Shown: in pieces, positions 49,065 to 62,599 of the stretch
Layout of the letters: every line of letters begins with the position of its first letter
Position numbering within the stretch: the first letter of the stretch is position 1
NCBI GenBank assembly: GCA_028994555.1
Contig: JARDVN010000001.1
Span: 4,402,001-4,466,000 of the forward strand
Length of the DNA stretch: 64,000 bases
From: Citrobacter amalonaticus
GTDB lineage: Bacteria > Pseudomonadota > Gammaproteobacteria > Enterobacterales > Enterobacteriaceae
Direction: 5' to 3'
The notes under the pieces: generated by a model
What the model saw: only the letters and a program-made list of their open reading frames with translations
Databases searched by the model: none
Told to the model about the DNA's origin: nothing
Made by a program: the position numbers and the translations under genes

Positions 49065-49897
49065 TAGTGACCTACCACACGCCGGCCAAAGCGACTTTGC
49101 AGGGTATTAATTGAAAACAGCAGTAACAACGATGCCGCGAGGATCACCGAGGCAATCGCGCTGGCGGCAGGATAATCAAACTCCTGCAAACGGATAAAAA
49201 TCATCAGCGAGGTGACTTCCGTTTTCCAGGCAATGTTACCAGCGATGAAAATGACCGCGCCGAACTCGCCAAGGCTGCGGGTAAACGACAGCGCGACACC
49301 GGCCACCAGCGCAGGCGACAGTTCCGGCAGCACCACTTTGCGAAAGCTTTGCAGGCGCGTGGCGCCCAGCGTTTCTGCCGCTTCTTCGTATTCCGGCCCA
49401 AGCTCTTCAAGCACCGGCTGAACGGTGCGCACCACAAACGGAATGCTGGTAAACGCCATCGCCACGGCAATGCCAAGCCAGGTGTAAGTGACTTTAATAT
49501 CAAACTTCGCCAGCCATTCGCCGTAGAGACCGTTAACGGAAAACAATGAAGCCAGCGTCAGGCCTGCCACCGCTGTGGGCAACGCAAACGGCAGATCCAT
49601 CAGCGCGTCCAGCAGCGTCCGGCCCGGAAAGCGGTAACGGGTTAAGATCCACGCCATCAGTAGGCCAAACACGCCATTAAAAATTGACGCCACAAACGCC
49701 GACAGCAGCGTCACCTTATACGCGGCGACCACCTGCGGATTGGTGATCACGTCCCAGTATTGCGCCCAGCTCATCTCAGAAAGCTGTACCACCAGCGCGC
49801 TGAGCGGCAGCAGCAAAATCAGGCAAACGAACAGCAGGCTGGTGCCCAGGCTTAAAGTAAAGCCGGGCAACACACGCCGGGAGGAGACGGCAAACAT
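49064..49897 (-). CDS. cysT: Sulfate/thiosulfate permease CysT (CysU)
   Basis: Partner permease subunit, 277 residues, about six membrane helices. The EAA loop is YEEAAETLGATRLQSFRKVV. It overlaps cysP and cysW by one base each, so it is tightly coupled in the cysPTWA operon. Confidence 0.96.
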   Translation of the reverse strand: MFAVSSRRVLPGFTLSLGTSLLFVCLILLLPLSALVVQLSEMSWAQYWDVITNPQVVAAYKVTLLSAFVASIFNGVFGLLMAWILTRYRFPGRTLLDALMDLPFALPTAVAGLTLASLFSVNGLYGEWLAKFDIKVTYTWLGIAVAMAFTSIPFVVRTVQPVLEELGPEYEEAAETLGATRLQSFRKVVLPELSPALVAGVALSFTRSLGEFGAVIFIAGNIAWKTEVTSLMIFIRLQEFDYPAASAIASVILAASLLLLFSINTLQSRFGRRVVGH

Positions 49898-50913
49898 TAC
49901 TTACGCCCCGCCGCCAACAGTTTGTCCAGCTCACCACCGCTGGTGAAATGGGTTTTCATCACCTCAGGCCAGGAGCCAAATTTCTCTTCCACGCGGAACA
50001 GTTCGGTCTGTGGGAATTTATCTTTCAGCTTGTCCATCACCTCCGGGTTGTTCACACGGTAGTAGTAGTCTGTGATGATGGTTTGCGCCTGCGGGCTGTA
50101 CAGCCAGTTCAGATAGGCTTTTGCCGCTTTTTCGGTGCCGTTGGCCTGCACATTTTTATCCACCCAGGCAACCGGGAACTCAGCCAGAATATTGGTTTTC
50201 GGGATAACAACTTCAAAACCCTGCGCTTCATACTGTTTGCGAATGTTGTTCACTTCAGATTCGAAGCTGATCAGCACATCGCCCAGTCCGCGTTCAGCAA
50301 ACGTCGTGGTCGCACCGCGACCGCCGGTATCAAACACTTCGACGTTCTTCAGGAACTGAGTCATGAACTGTTCAGTTTTGGCTTTATCGCCGCCATCCGC
50401 TTTATCCGCTGCGCCCCACGCCGCAAGATAGGTATAACGCGCATTGCCGGAGGTTTTCGGGTTCGGGAAAATCAGCTTTACATCAGAACGGACCAGATCG
50501 CTCCAGTCATGAATGTTCTTCGGGTTGCCTTTACGTACCAGGAATCCCATCGTGGAGTAAAACGGTGAGCTGTTGTTCGGCAGACGGCTTTGCCAGTCAG
50601 CCGGGAGAAGCTTTCCTTTGTCATGCAGGATCTGTACATCGGTCACCTGGTTGTAGGTCACCACGTCGGCTTTCAGGCCCTGCAAAATCGCCAGCGCCTG
50701 CTTTGAGGACCCCGCGTGCGATTGTTTGATGGTCAGCTTATCGCCGTTGTTATCTTTCGCCCATTGCTGTTCAAACGGCGGATTCAGGGCGGCAAACAGC
50801 TCGCGAGAGACGTCGTAGGAGCTGTTTAACAACTCCGTCGCCTGCGCCTGACCGACCAGTAACAGCGACGCCATCAGCGTCAGATATCTTTTTTTCAGTA
50901 AGTTAACGGCCAT
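49897..50913 (-). CDS. cysP: Thiosulfate-binding periplasmic protein CysP
   Basis: Periplasmic receptor for thiosulfate and sulfate that delivers to CysTWA. 338 residues. The signal peptide covers residues 1-25 (cleavage after AQA). [12 protein letters not shown] and [20 protein letters not shown] are ligand-pocket segments. First gene of the CysB-controlled operon. Confidence 0.96.
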   Translation of the reverse strand: MAVNLLKKRYLTLMASLLLVGQAQATELLNSSYDVSRELFAALNPPFEQQWAKDNNGDKLTIKQSHAGSSKQALAILQGLKADVVTYNQVTDVQILHDKGKLLPADWQSRLPNNSSPFYSTMGFLVRKGNPKNIHDWSDLVRSDVKLIFPNPKTSGNARYTYLAAWGAADKADGGDKAKTEQFMTQFLKNVEVFDTGGRGATTTFAERGLGDVLISFESEVNNIRKQYEAQGFEVVIPKTNILAEFPVAWVDKNVQANGTEKAAKAYLNWLYSPQAQTIITDYYYRVNNPEVMDKLKDKFPQTELFRVEEKFGSWPEVMKTHFTSGGELDKLLAAGRK

Positions 50914-51030
50914 TGCGCACCCTTATAAATTTGATGACTTTCTATTAGCCATAATATTTATAACGAGTGTGAAAGGAGTAACGGTTTTATATACCGTTTG
51001 ATGATTTGTAAGTTGAAAAGGGAATAAGAG
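50914..51030 (-). promoter_or_regulatory. cysP promoter region
   Basis: AT-rich stretch upstream of cysP expected to carry the CysB-dependent promoter known from E. coli and Salmonella. On the minus strand TATTAT-like and TATAAA-like -10 candidates lie 30-50 bases before the start. Exact elements are not resolved by eye. Confidence 0.45.
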
Positions 51031-51059
51031 AAAACCCCTTCTGATGGCCAGAAGGGGTT
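51031..51059 (-). terminator. Terminator of ucpA
   Basis: On the minus strand AACCCCTTCTG-gccat-CAGAAGGGGTTTT, a strong stem directly after the ucpA stop. Confidence 0.88.
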
Positions 51060-51068
51060 ATGCGGTCG

Positions 51069-51860
51069 TCAGATACCGACGCTGACGGTCTCCGCCAGGG
51101 TACTGCCACCGTCAATCACGTTTTGCGTGCCCGTGAGGTAGCTGGACTCATCCGACGCCAGGAAGGCGGCCAGTTCACCCACTTCCAGCGGGCAGGCCAG
51201 TCGACGCAGCGGGATCGCCTTCGCCATTTCGGTCAGCACCGCTTCCGGATCGTCCGGGTTAGACTGTTGTGCAATGCTTTCCGCCATCGGGGTGCGCACG
51301 TAGCCCGGACAAATCGCATTCACGCGGATCCCCGACTGAGCATACTCCACCGCCAGCGATTTGGTCAGCCCGACAATCGCCGCCTTTGACAGCGCGTAAG
51401 CCGTTTCACCTGGATCGGCCACCATATCGCCGGTCACCGATGACATCATCACGATGCGCCCGTCCTTACGCTTAATCATCTCCGGCAGAACGGCTTTCGT
51501 CACGTTCCAGACGCCTTTAATGTTCACATCAATGTGGAAGTCGCGATCTTCGTCGCTCATGTCGAGGAAACTTCCCAGACGGCAGACGCCCGCATTGTTG
51601 ACCAGAATGTCGATGCGGCCTTCCACCTCTTTCGCTTTCTTCAGCGCCGCGGCGACAGAAGCGGGATCGGTGACATCCGCAATCACCGCCGTACAGCGAT
51701 GCCCGCGGCCACCCAGTTCGTCCGCCAGCTTTTCAATCTCATCGGAGATATCCAGCAAGATTAAGTTCGCCCCATGCCGGGCAAACACTTTGGCGATGCC
51801 TTCGCCAATGCCCTGTGATGCGCCCGTAATCAATGCTGTTTTGCCCGTGAGTTTACCCAT
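51069..51860 (-). CDS. ucpA: Short-chain dehydrogenase UcpA
   Basis: 263-residue SDR oxidoreductase of unknown substrate, linked to furfural tolerance in E. coli. The cofactor motif TGASQGIG is at residues 12-19, and the catalytic Ser and YxxxK are in MMSSVTG and YALSKAA. The start at 51860 (MGKLTGKTAL) is chosen by homology. It lies upstream of cysP, where E. coli also has it. Confidence 0.95.
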   Translation of the reverse strand: MGKLTGKTALITGASQGIGEGIAKVFARHGANLILLDISDEIEKLADELGGRGHRCTAVIADVTDPASVAAALKKAKEVEGRIDILVNNAGVCRLGSFLDMSDEDRDFHIDVNIKGVWNVTKAVLPEMIKRKDGRIVMMSSVTGDMVADPGETAYALSKAAIVGLTKSLAVEYAQSGIRVNAICPGYVRTPMAESIAQQSNPDDPEAVLTEMAKAIPLRRLACPLEVGELAAFLASDESSYLTGTQNVIDGGSTLAETVSVGI

Positions 51861-51970
51861 TTCAATGCTCTCCTTGTGAATATGAAGTCTCACACTCCAT
51901 TAACATTGAAAATACAGCAAAAAAAGGATACGTGCTGAGGAACAGCTCACTAATTAAGGTAAATCTTAGA

Positions 51971-51996
51971 TAAAAATAATCCCCGCCGGGGCGGGG
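51971..51996 (-). terminator. Terminator of yfeX
   Basis: CCCCGC-cggg-GCGGGG stem followed on the minus strand by attattttta, 45 bases after the yfeX stop. Confidence 0.8.
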
Positions 51997-52040
51997 ACGG
52001 TATTTTTATGCTGGTCGTATCGACGTGCGTACGCAGAAAA

Positions 52041-53024
<984 letters not shown>

Positions 53025-53035
53025 TCAGACGCAAA

Positions 53036-53611
53036 TTAACGACGCCAGATAATTTTGCTCACTTTCCAGGTTTTCAGCGTATCGTCGGAGGGCATTAACC
53101 CTTCAGGCCCCTTCCATTCACCGGTGAAAAGGTAGCTGATATGTTGGCTACCTTCCGCTTTGCACTCCACCGCGTTTTGCTCATCGCTGCCGGCAGGCTG
53201 ACAATTGCCAAACGCTTTACTGTAAAGATCGCTAAACGGGGTCCCCACTTCGACGCCGGATTCAGAAGGGATATCGCTATCCAGCACCTCTATATGGCTG
53301 ATGGTGCCCTGTTCGCCGTTAATCACCATCGCCACCTTGTCGCCATTCAGCGCTTCGAAAAAGCGCACCACGTTGCCGTTAGCAGTTTTCATACCGCTAC
53401 GCAGTCGATAGTCGCCATCCAGCGCATCGTTGATGGCCTGCTCATTGAGCGGCGTTGATGCCGTCAGTGCGCCTACACCCTGCTCGGTCACTTCAGTCGA
53501 TGAGCCAAACCAGTTCCAGGGATTAGCGGCGGACCAGTTCACAGACGAGAGCGTCGAACAGCCGGTCAGCGCCAGCGGCATCACACATAACCATAAACGC
53601 AGCGATTTCAT
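53036..53611 (-). CDS. yfeY: DUF1131 lipoprotein YfeY
   Basis: 191-residue outer-membrane or periplasmic lipoprotein. The signal ends in the lipobox LTGC (Cys18). It matches E. coli YfeY, which is under sigma-E. Function unknown. Confidence 0.92.
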   Translation of the reverse strand: MKSLRLWLCVMPLALTGCSTLSSVNWSAANPWNWFGSSTEVTEQGVGALTASTPLNEQAINDALDGDYRLRSGMKTANGNVVRFFEALNGDKVAMVINGEQGTISHIEVLDSDIPSESGVEVGTPFSDLYSKAFGNCQPAGSDEQNAVECKAEGSQHISYLFTGEWKGPEGLMPSDDTLKTWKVSKIIWRR

Positions 53612-53671
53612 CTCACTTCCTTTCTTTAAGAGTCAACGTTACCTGGAGTCCGGCTTCGCCAAAAAGTTCCG

Positions 53672-54122
53672 TTATTCTTTTTCGTTCGCAAAGCAGGCAC
53701 GCAGTCGCGGGTTGGTCAGCAGCCAGAGAAGCGCCACACCGTCCATCACCACCAGCGTCAGGCCAATACCGTTAACAGGGGGAGCCATTGAACCACAGAA
53801 CCGGCTGCCAGCAGAGCAGAACTACCTGAGCCGCAATCAGCAGCGCGTACAGCGTATGCCATATCCCGGGAAACGCGTTGCGTCGTCCGCTCAGCAAAAA
53901 CGCCAACACTGCCGGTATGCCCGGCAGCAGCCCCTGCCAAAAATTGTCGTGATCGGGATAAAACAGATTCAACAGCGCCGTGCCCTGTTCGCGCGAAGCA
54001 CCAGCAATCACAAACAGCACCCAGGTCCGCGCCTGGAGCAAGAGCACAAGCCAGAATAAAAAGGGCAGACGCAAATGGCCGTGGCCGTCGTAATCTGCAG
54101 GATGAAACTCAATATTCTTCAT
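53672..54122 (-). CDS. yfeZ: Inner-membrane protein YfeZ (one apparent frameshift)
   Basis: 149 residues after correction with about four hydrophobic helices, corresponding to E. coli YfeZ. The slip is a G run of five at 53778-53782 (four expected); past it the protein ends [11 protein letters not shown]. Its start overlaps the ypeA end by 14 bases, so the two are coupled. Function unknown. Confidence 0.9.
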
Positions 54123-54534
54123 CTTCGATCAGGCGTTTTCCCAGACACAGCACGTCGGCATGCTCATAGCCGAGTCGCTCATACATCCCCAGCACCACGT
54201 CGTTATCTTCACGCACCATGATCTGAATTTTTGGACAACCGCGTGCAATGAGCTTTTTCTCAAGCCGGTTAAGCAGCGCATTGGCGATGCCACGGCCGCG
54301 AAACTCAGGATGTACGCCCAGATAATAGGCCGACCCGCGATGCCCGTCGTAACCACCCATCACCGTCCCCACCACTTCCCCGTTCACTTCCGCAACGAGA
54401 AACAGGCTGACGTCGTGGTTCACCTTCCGCTCGATATCCATTTCAGGGTCATTCCACGGCCGCAGCAAATCGCAGCGCTCCCAGAGGGTAATCACCTCTT
54501 CGAAATCTTCCTGGCGAAAAACGCGTATCTCCAT
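54109..54534 (-). CDS. ypeA: GNAT-family acetyltransferase YpeA
   Basis: 141-residue N-acetyltransferase. The acetyl-CoA loop is [16 protein letters not shown]. Nearly identical to E. coli YpeA. Substrate unknown. It is upstream of yfeZ and divergent from amiA. Confidence 0.93.
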   Translation of the reverse strand: MEIRVFRQEDFEEVITLWERCDLLRPWNDPEMDIERKVNHDVSLFLVAEVNGEVVGTVMGGYDGHRGSAYYLGVHPEFRGRGIANALLNRLEKKLIARGCPKIQIMVREDNDVVLGMYERLGYEHADVLCLGKRLIEDEEY

Positions 54535-54745
54535 GGTATTGAGACCCTTTTCAAGGTTAAAACTCCGATTATGGCGTGAACGGCTGATTTAGCCAATATC
54601 TGACGCGAAACGGCGGAAAAAATGGCATAATGCCACGTTGTCACGTATTGAAATGAAAAGTAAAACAATTCTCAACATCAAGCGTCGTAACGGATTACGC
54701 GATACGATATAACATCAGGACTCTTTTTTTTACAACTCAGGCCGT
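54535..54745. promoter_or_regulatory. ypeA/amiA intergenic region
   Basis: 211 bases, AT-rich near amiA. It should contain the promoters of both genes; no specific operator was recognised. Confidence 0.35.
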
Positions 54746-56517
<1,772 letters not shown>

Positions 56518-56520
56518 TTG

Positions 56521-56600
56521 CCTGACGGCGTCTTACGCCTTATCCGGCCTGGCAATGACATTTCACCCGTAGGCCGGATAAGCGCAGCGCCATCCGGCAC
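56521..56600. repeat. REP/BIME repeat between hemF and eutR
   Basis: Facing REP palindromes (cctgacggcgtcttacgcc...ggcc and gtaggccggataagcgcagc...gccatccggca) between convergent genes. Confidence 0.85.
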
Positions 56601-56612
56601 GCCGTCGCGACG

Positions 56613-57667
56613 TTACATCCACTGGCGCATGCGCTGGTGCAACGTCAGCGACGGCTTCTCAGCAAACAGTTGCTGGTAGTCGGTAGCAAACTGCCCTAAA
56701 TGCCAGAACCCCCCACTGCATCGCCGCATCTTTGACCGTGGTACTCTGCGACCATGGGCTGATTAATTCTCTGCGTACCGCATTCAGACGGATCCGCTTC
56801 AGCCAGGCGTTCGGCCCAATCCCCAAAATAGCGTGAAACGCATTCTGCAATGTACGACGGCTGACGTGCAGTTGATTGCAAAGGTCGAGTACCGTCAGCG
56901 GTTCCGACATATTTTCCAGCACATACTCACGCGCCCTGGAGAGCAATTTGCGGTAGCCCTGATGGCTGATGCTCTCCGCCGAGTGAATAGGGTGCGCATC
57001 CTCAAGCATCATCCCCATCGCCAGCAGCAGATTATCCCCCCAGTACTTTACGTACGGCGGGTTGATGAAGATTCTCCGGGTTCTCGCTAAAGGTCGCCAG
57101 CGCCTGCTGGACAAAGCCCCACAGCGCCGCTTTGTGCTGTTCTTTGACCTCCAACGCCGACTGGTTGCGCAGCATATGCAGCACCCTTTCCGGATTATGT
57201 AAAAACTGTGCCTGGCGAGAAATCACCTCTTCCGAAATCACCACCCCGAGAATGGTGTAATCATCCGGCGTACTCAGCTCGAACTCAGTACCGCCCGGGC
57301 GCGTCGCAATCTCGGCGCTGCCCAGACACTGTGCGCCAATAAATCCCTGTTCGCCGCGCGTGGCCGGAATGCCAAACCAGAAGGAGTTCGGCCATACAAG
57401 GCAAGACTGACGCAACGCCAGTCCGGTGTATTCACGAAAAACCTGAATGTCATCAAGCAGGATTTCCGTAAATTCGCCATGAAATTTACCCGGATGCAGT
57501 TGATCGTAAATCTGCTGCCAGGCGGTGATGGTCAGGGCGTGTTCATAAACATCGGTGGTCCGCCGCTGGTGTACGTTATCCACTTCGACCTTTGGCGTGA
57601 GTTTAACGTCTTCGGGTAACGCTTCATGATAAAGATGGTGCAAACTGGCTGAACGGGTCTTTTTCAT
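56613..57667 (-). CDS. eutR: Ethanolamine operon activator EutR, AraC family (two apparent frameshifts)
   Basis: Transcriptional activator that needs ethanolamine and cobalamin. 350 residues after correction, the E. coli length. The C-terminal AraC-type HTH pair includes [19 protein letters not shown]. Slips are a C run of six at 57036-57041 and another at 56709-56714, each one too long. Last gene of the eut operon. Confidence 0.94.
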
Positions 57668-57677
57668 GATCTTTTAT

Positions 57678-57703
57678 GCCGGACGTCTGGTAAGACGCCC
57701 GGC
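57678..57703. repeat. Small REP-like palindrome between eutK and eutR
   Basis: gccggacgtc...gacgcccggc forms a ten-pair stem in the 47-base gap. Probably a mini-REP; could modulate eutR expression. Confidence 0.5.
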
Positions 57704-57714
57704 CCTCCGACAGG

Positions 57715-58221
57715 TTAATTTTTTAAGCGATAGCGACTACTGCGTTTACGCAACGCCCCGTCAGTAAAGAGCTGCTCCAGCGCGTTTCTGGCCTCTTCAA
57801 GCGGCCAGCCGAAGTGCGCGGCGACCTCTCCTGCCGTCATGCCCTGACGCACTGTGGCGAGCTGCGCCAGCAACGCGTCAGCGTATTCAGTCCGTACAGG
57901 TGCTTCAGGCTTCGGCGCTGTCTTCTGCTCAGGGGATTTCGACGCGCGCTTAAATCCGCCGATCAGCCACTGGGTGTCGTCTTCTGGCCGACCAATTTCT
58001 TTGCGGCTGATGACGCGGCCTGTCCGCTGTGCTGCGGCGCTTCCGGCATCCAGCGCCGCACGGCAGGCCGCCAGATCGCCTTCCACCACCAGCGTCACTT
58101 TGCCCGGATCGAGCACTTCATGACTCAGCAGGTTGACATTGGCCGCCTTCAGCATGGCATCAGACGCGTCCACGGCGGCAACCATGCCCTCCACTTCCAG
58201 TAACCCCAGTGCATTGATCAT
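57715..58221 (-). CDS. eutK: Microcompartment shell protein EutK
   Basis: 168 residues. An N-terminal BMC domain (MINALGLLEVEGMVAAVDASD) is followed by a Pro/Lys linker and a C-terminal helix-turn-helix-like domain (MTAGEVAAHFGWPLEEARNA) thought to bind nucleic acid. Minor shell component of the ethanolamine microcompartment. Between eutL and eutR. Confidence 0.94.
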   Translation of the reverse strand: MINALGLLEVEGMVAAVDASDAMLKAANVNLLSHEVLDPGKVTLVVEGDLAACRAALDAGSAAAQRTGRVISRKEIGRPEDDTQWLIGGFKRASKSPEQKTAPKPEAPVRTEYADALLAQLATVRQGMTAGEVAAHFGWPLEEARNALEQLFTDGALRKRSSRYRLKN

Positions 58222-58233
58222 TGTTGACCTCCG

Positions 58234-58893
58234 TTACGCGCGCTGCACAGGGTTACGGGCGATGTCCAGAACCGCATCGGCAAAGGCATTACAGGCGGCT
58301 TTACAGGCAGCCTGGCTGCCGGTCAGAAATGCCGCCGAATAGTTGGTTTCTGACGGAGGCGGTACGTAGGTGACCAGTTGAACATCGGCGGATTTCATTG
58401 CCGCATCAATGCCATAGGTTGCTTCCAGCGGCGGCGCCACCAGATAAGCCAGCGGATCGCCCAACGCGATCCCTGCCGTTGACGACAGATAAGAGCCGGT
58501 ACGCGACACCACATGCGCCAGGAACGCGGTGTTTTCTGCATCGTTCGCCCACTGGAACGCCGCGCCGCCTTCGATATGGGCCACCATCGCATCCAGCCCG
58601 GCACGCACTTCCGCCGGGTTTGGACCGCCCAGCATGATCAATACCTCACCCGCCGTCGGCGACGGCCCGTGAGCCGCCCCGGCGTACAGCGAGCGGCCGT
58701 ATACCACCTCAACCATTGCCTGCTTTGTCGCTTCGTCTGCGGCAATATACGTGACGTCATCAGAATCTGCCGTGATGAGACCGAGGCTACGTATATGCGG
58801 CGGTAATTTAAGTTCACGTGCAAACCCGTCGTTCACCGAAGCAATCACGCGCATCGCGCTGACCGAGGGTCGAATCAAATCTAATGCTGGCAT
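58234..58893 (-). CDS. eutL: Microcompartment shell protein EutL
   Basis: 219-residue tandem-BMC shell protein that forms pseudohexameric trimers with a gated pore. It matches E. coli EutL in length and sequence ([19 protein letters not shown] start). Confidence 0.95.
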   Translation of the reverse strand: MPALDLIRPSVSAMRVIASVNDGFARELKLPPHIRSLGLITADSDDVTYIAADEATKQAMVEVVYGRSLYAGAAHGPSPTAGEVLIMLGGPNPAEVRAGLDAMVAHIEGGAAFQWANDAENTAFLAHVVSRTGSYLSSTAGIALGDPLAYLVAPPLEATYGIDAAMKSADVQLVTYVPPPSETNYSAAFLTGSQAACKAACNAFADAVLDIARNPVQRA

Positions 58894-58902
58894 GCTGCCT
58901 CC

Positions 58903-59799
58903 TTAACGGGTCATGTTGATGCCGGATGCCTTCTGCTCCAGCATGCGTTTGGCTAAATCCACGATCACCGCTGCCGCTTCGACCGGCGGTGTACCGCCCT
59001 GGTGGATGTTGGAAATACAGGTGCGATCGGCCTCAACGGTAGTCGCCACGCGTGGGGAATAGACCGCATAACAGGAGAGACTTTCCGACTGCCCCAGTCC
59101 CGGACGCTCACCAACCAGCAGAATCACCACTTTCGCCCCGAGGATCTCACCGATCTGGTCTTCAATCTTCACGCGGCCATAGCGGACAAAGAACGGCGTG
59201 CCGACTTTTAGCCCGGCCTGCTTCAGACCGGACAGCAGCGGTGGCAGGATCTCTTCATAGTTGGCGGTGATCGCATCGGTCGAGAGACCGTCGGACACCA
59301 CCACCTGCACATCCGGGCTCATCACACACTGCGATTTCAGTGCATCAATGGCTTCCTGACTCAAACGGCGGCCCATATCCGGGCGCGTCAGGTAGAGATT
59401 CTTGTCACTGATTTCCGAACGCACTTCCAGCAGTCCCTGCGCTTTCACCCACTCTTCCGGTACCTCTTTCAGTACGGTGTCTTTCGAGCGTGAGTGGTCT
59501 GCGAGAAAACGCAGTAGCGCCTGGGTACGCGGGCGCGGACCGGCACGTCCGGTGCAAACGCGTGCCGCGGTGCTACGCCGCAGTTCGGTCAGCACGTCAG
59601 CGCGATGCGGGTTCTCCACCCCAATCCAGGCTTTCGCTTCCGCGGAGCCTAAATCCAGCGCGCAGCTCTCCGCTGTGGACGGCGCCGCGCACGCTGTCTG
59701 GTTGCAGGACTGCGGCGACGGGGCGGCGGTCTGCGGCTGCGTCTGTCCCATTGACGCCATTACGCTGCGTACAATTTCTTCAATCTGTTTTTGATCCAT
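58903..59799 (-). CDS. eutC: Ethanolamine ammonia-lyase small subunit EutC
   Basis: 298-residue light chain of the adenosylcobalamin-dependent lyase that makes acetaldehyde and ammonia from ethanolamine. The N-terminal region (about 60 residues, Gln/Ala/Pro-rich after the first helix [17 protein letters not shown]) is the microcompartment targeting signal type. [17 protein letters not shown] is a conserved C-terminal segment. Confidence 0.95.
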   Translation of the reverse strand: MDQKQIEEIVRSVMASMGQTQPQTAAPSPQSCNQTACAAPSTAESCALDLGSAEAKAWIGVENPHRADVLTELRRSTAARVCTGRAGPRPRTQALLRFLADHSRSKDTVLKEVPEEWVKAQGLLEVRSEISDKNLYLTRPDMGRRLSQEAIDALKSQCVMSPDVQVVVSDGLSTDAITANYEEILPPLLSGLKQAGLKVGTPFFVRYGRVKIEDQIGEILGAKVVILLVGERPGLGQSESLSCYAVYSPRVATTVEADRTCISNIHQGGTPPVEAAAVIVDLAKRMLEQKASGINMTR

Positions 59800-59819
59800 G
59801 ATTTGTCATCCCCGCGTCA

Positions 59820-61183
59820 TCAGAAGAACAGTGACGGATCGCCCGCCCGTTTGGTCAGGCGACCATTTGCCATAATGCCCATCGTTTCCAGCCAGCGTTC
59901 AAACTCCGGCGACGGACGCAGATTCAGCAACTGGCGTACGGTCGCCGTATCGTGGAACGCGGTGGTCTGGTAGTTGAGCATGATGTCGTCGCCCAGCGGC
60001 ATCCCCATGATGTAGTTACAGCCCGCCGTCGCGAGCAGAATCATCAGGTTTTCGTTGAGGTTCTGATCGGCATCGGCGTGGTTGGTGTAGCAGCAGTCAC
60101 AGCCCATCGAGATGCCGCTCAGCTTGCCCATAAAGTGGTCTTCCAGACCGGCGCGAATAATCTGTCGGTCGTTGTAGAGATACTCCGGCCCGATAAAGCC
60201 CACCACGGTATTCACCAGGAATGGATCGTAGTGACGCGCCAGGCCGTAATTACGTGCTTCCATCGTCACCTGGTCCGCCCCGAAGTTCGCCCCGGCGGAA
60301 AGCGCCGAGCCCTGTCCGGTTTCAAAATAGAGGCAGTTTTCCCCGGCGATCCGGTTAAACTCCGCCCCTACCGCGCGCGCTTCGTCCAGCATTGCCAGCT
60401 CTACGCCGAACTCTTTTAAGCCCTTTTCACTGCCGCAGATACTCTGGAAGATCAGTCCACCCGGCGCACCGCGACGGATCGCTTCAATCTGAGTGGTAAC
60501 GTGCGCCAGCACACAGCCCTGGGTCGGGATGTTGAACTTGTCGATCACCCCATAAACCGTGTCCAGCACGCGGCTTAAGTTCTCCACGTCGTCGGTCACC
60601 GGGTTGACGCCAATCACCGCATCACCCGCACCGAATGAAAGTCCTTCGTAGATTTGCGCGGCAATACTCTGCACATCGTCACGGGTATCGTTCGGCTGCA
60701 GACGACAGCTAAAGGTGCCCGGAATACCGATCGTGGTGTTAGCCTTTTTTGATTACCGGCATTTTCTTGCCACCGTAGATCAGATCTGCGTTAGAACAGA
60801 TCTTCGCCACTGCCGCCACCACTTCCGAGGTCAGTCCTTTACGCGTAAAGGCAATATCATCAACCGAGGTTTCATCGCTCAGCACATACTCACGCAGCTC
60901 GCTGATGCTCCAGTTTTTGATGCGGTTATAGGCCGTTTCGTTGACGTCGTCCTGAATCAGGCGCGTGACGCAGTCCTCTTCATAGGAAATCACCGGGTTG
61001 TTGCGAATATCCGCCACCGTCATTTCCGACAACACCTGTTTCGCCGCGACACGCTCCTGCGAACTTTGCGCCGCGACGCCGGCCAGCACATCCCCCCGAA
61101 CGCAGTTCGTTGGCTTTTGCCAGCACCTCTTTTACATCCTTAAACTGATAAACATTGCCGAACAATGTGGTCTTTAGTTTCAT
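59820..61183 (-). CDS. eutB: Ethanolamine ammonia-lyase large subunit EutB (two apparent frameshifts)
   Basis: Catalytic barrel subunit of ethanolamine ammonia-lyase, 453 residues after correction, the E. coli length. LYFETGQGSALSAGANFGAD and GCDCCYTNHADADQN are active-site and cobalamin-contact segments. Slips are a C run of six at 61092-61097 (five expected, LRSGDVLAG) and a T run of six at 60745-60750 (five expected, VIKKANTTIG). Confidence 0.95.
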
Positions 61184-61194
61184 AAGTCGTTCCC

Positions 61195-62599
61195 TCAGGA
61201 AGGAAATGCGAGTGATTTCACCGTCACCGGCACAACCGATCCGCCAAACAAAGGCGTACCAATGTCGATATAGTCGCCCGCCCGGACAATCACTTCGTCA
61301 ATGACCGCCAGCGGGAGTTGCTGTAACTGTGGGCGCAACAGCATGCCCAGCGCTTTACCAAAGTCCTGCTCGGCCACCACCAGCAGGGGATGCGGATTCG
61401 GGTAACGCGCGATGAAGGCCAGCAGCGCGTCGATGACCGTAAGTAATGCGGCGTAACGCACCGGCAACGAGGCGGGAAGCGCCAGTACGTATGCGTCAGT
61501 CTGTGGATCCAGATCGAGCTGCATCAACGCCAGTTGCCACGCGCCAACCAGATCGGCGTCATCCATCGGGATCGCCACCGGCAGATTGCGCAGCGGCAAC
61601 TGAACCCCTTCCAGCCAGATGGTGCTGCCCGAAAGCGACAGCGTGTGCGCCCCCCGCGCCAATCACCGTGGCGCGCACGGTCTGCGCGGGAAACTGCACG
61701 TTCATCGCACGCAGACGCGGATGCTCATGCAGCGCCGTCGCCAGCAGCGGCCCAATATCAGAAAAGCAGAACGGATCGGCAGGCAGATTGCGATAGCACT
61801 CTCCCACGCCGCCGGACAAGGTGATGACCTCCGGCTTTGCCCCCGCCGGTAATAGCCCGGTTTGCATTAGCGTTTGCGCCAGCGGCGATAACGCGCCGTC
61901 GATCACTTCGACGATCAGACTTGCCATCCGCTGCGCCACCTGCCCTAACTGCGCGACGGTCAGTGAACGGGCATCGGTACCCACACCGAACACCTCGTCA
62001 ACAATCTGCTGACCGGGCTGATGGGCATGCACGACGCGCCCCTGACCATCAGTCTCCAGCAGACGTCCGCCGACGTTCAGACAGGCGGTGCCGCTCACCT
62101 TTCCGGCATCAAACAGCGCGTAGTTTGAAGTGCCGCCGCCGATGTCGATGTTCAACACCCGGCACATCCGCTGTTCAGACAGGGTTTGCGCCCCAGCGCC
62201 GTGACCGGCAATCACCGATTCCAGATGCGGTCCGGCACTGGCGACCACAAAGTCGCCAAGCGACTGGGAGAGCGCCATCACCGCCGGGCGCGCGTTGCGG
62301 GTCTTCGCACTCTCGCCGGTGATGATGATGGCTCCTGAATCAACCGATTCCGGCGCGATCCCCGCCGCCTGATACTGCGCGAGGATCAGCGCTTTAAGTT
62401 CGTCCTCCCGTAACCCGCCCTGCTTATCAACAGGAGTAAAGAAGACCGGGCTTTGCCAGCTAATGTCGCGTTTGATGAATTCGTAACGGGGCACCTGCGA
62501 CACTGCCGCACGGTTAACCAGTTCCAGGCGCGAGAAGATCACCTGAGTGGTGGTGGTGCCGATATCGATACCGACGCTCAGTAGCTGGCGCGTATTCAC
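61195..62599 (-). CDS. eutA: Ethanolamine ammonia-lyase reactivase EutA (one apparent frameshift)
   Basis: ATP-dependent chaperone of the ASKHA fold that exchanges damaged cobalamin on EutBC. 467 residues after correction. The phosphate motif is SVGIDIGTTTTQVIF, and the second is NIDIGGGTSNYALF. The slip is a C run of six at 61650-61655 (five expected, VIGAGAHTLSL). It overlaps eutH by four bases. Confidence 0.95.
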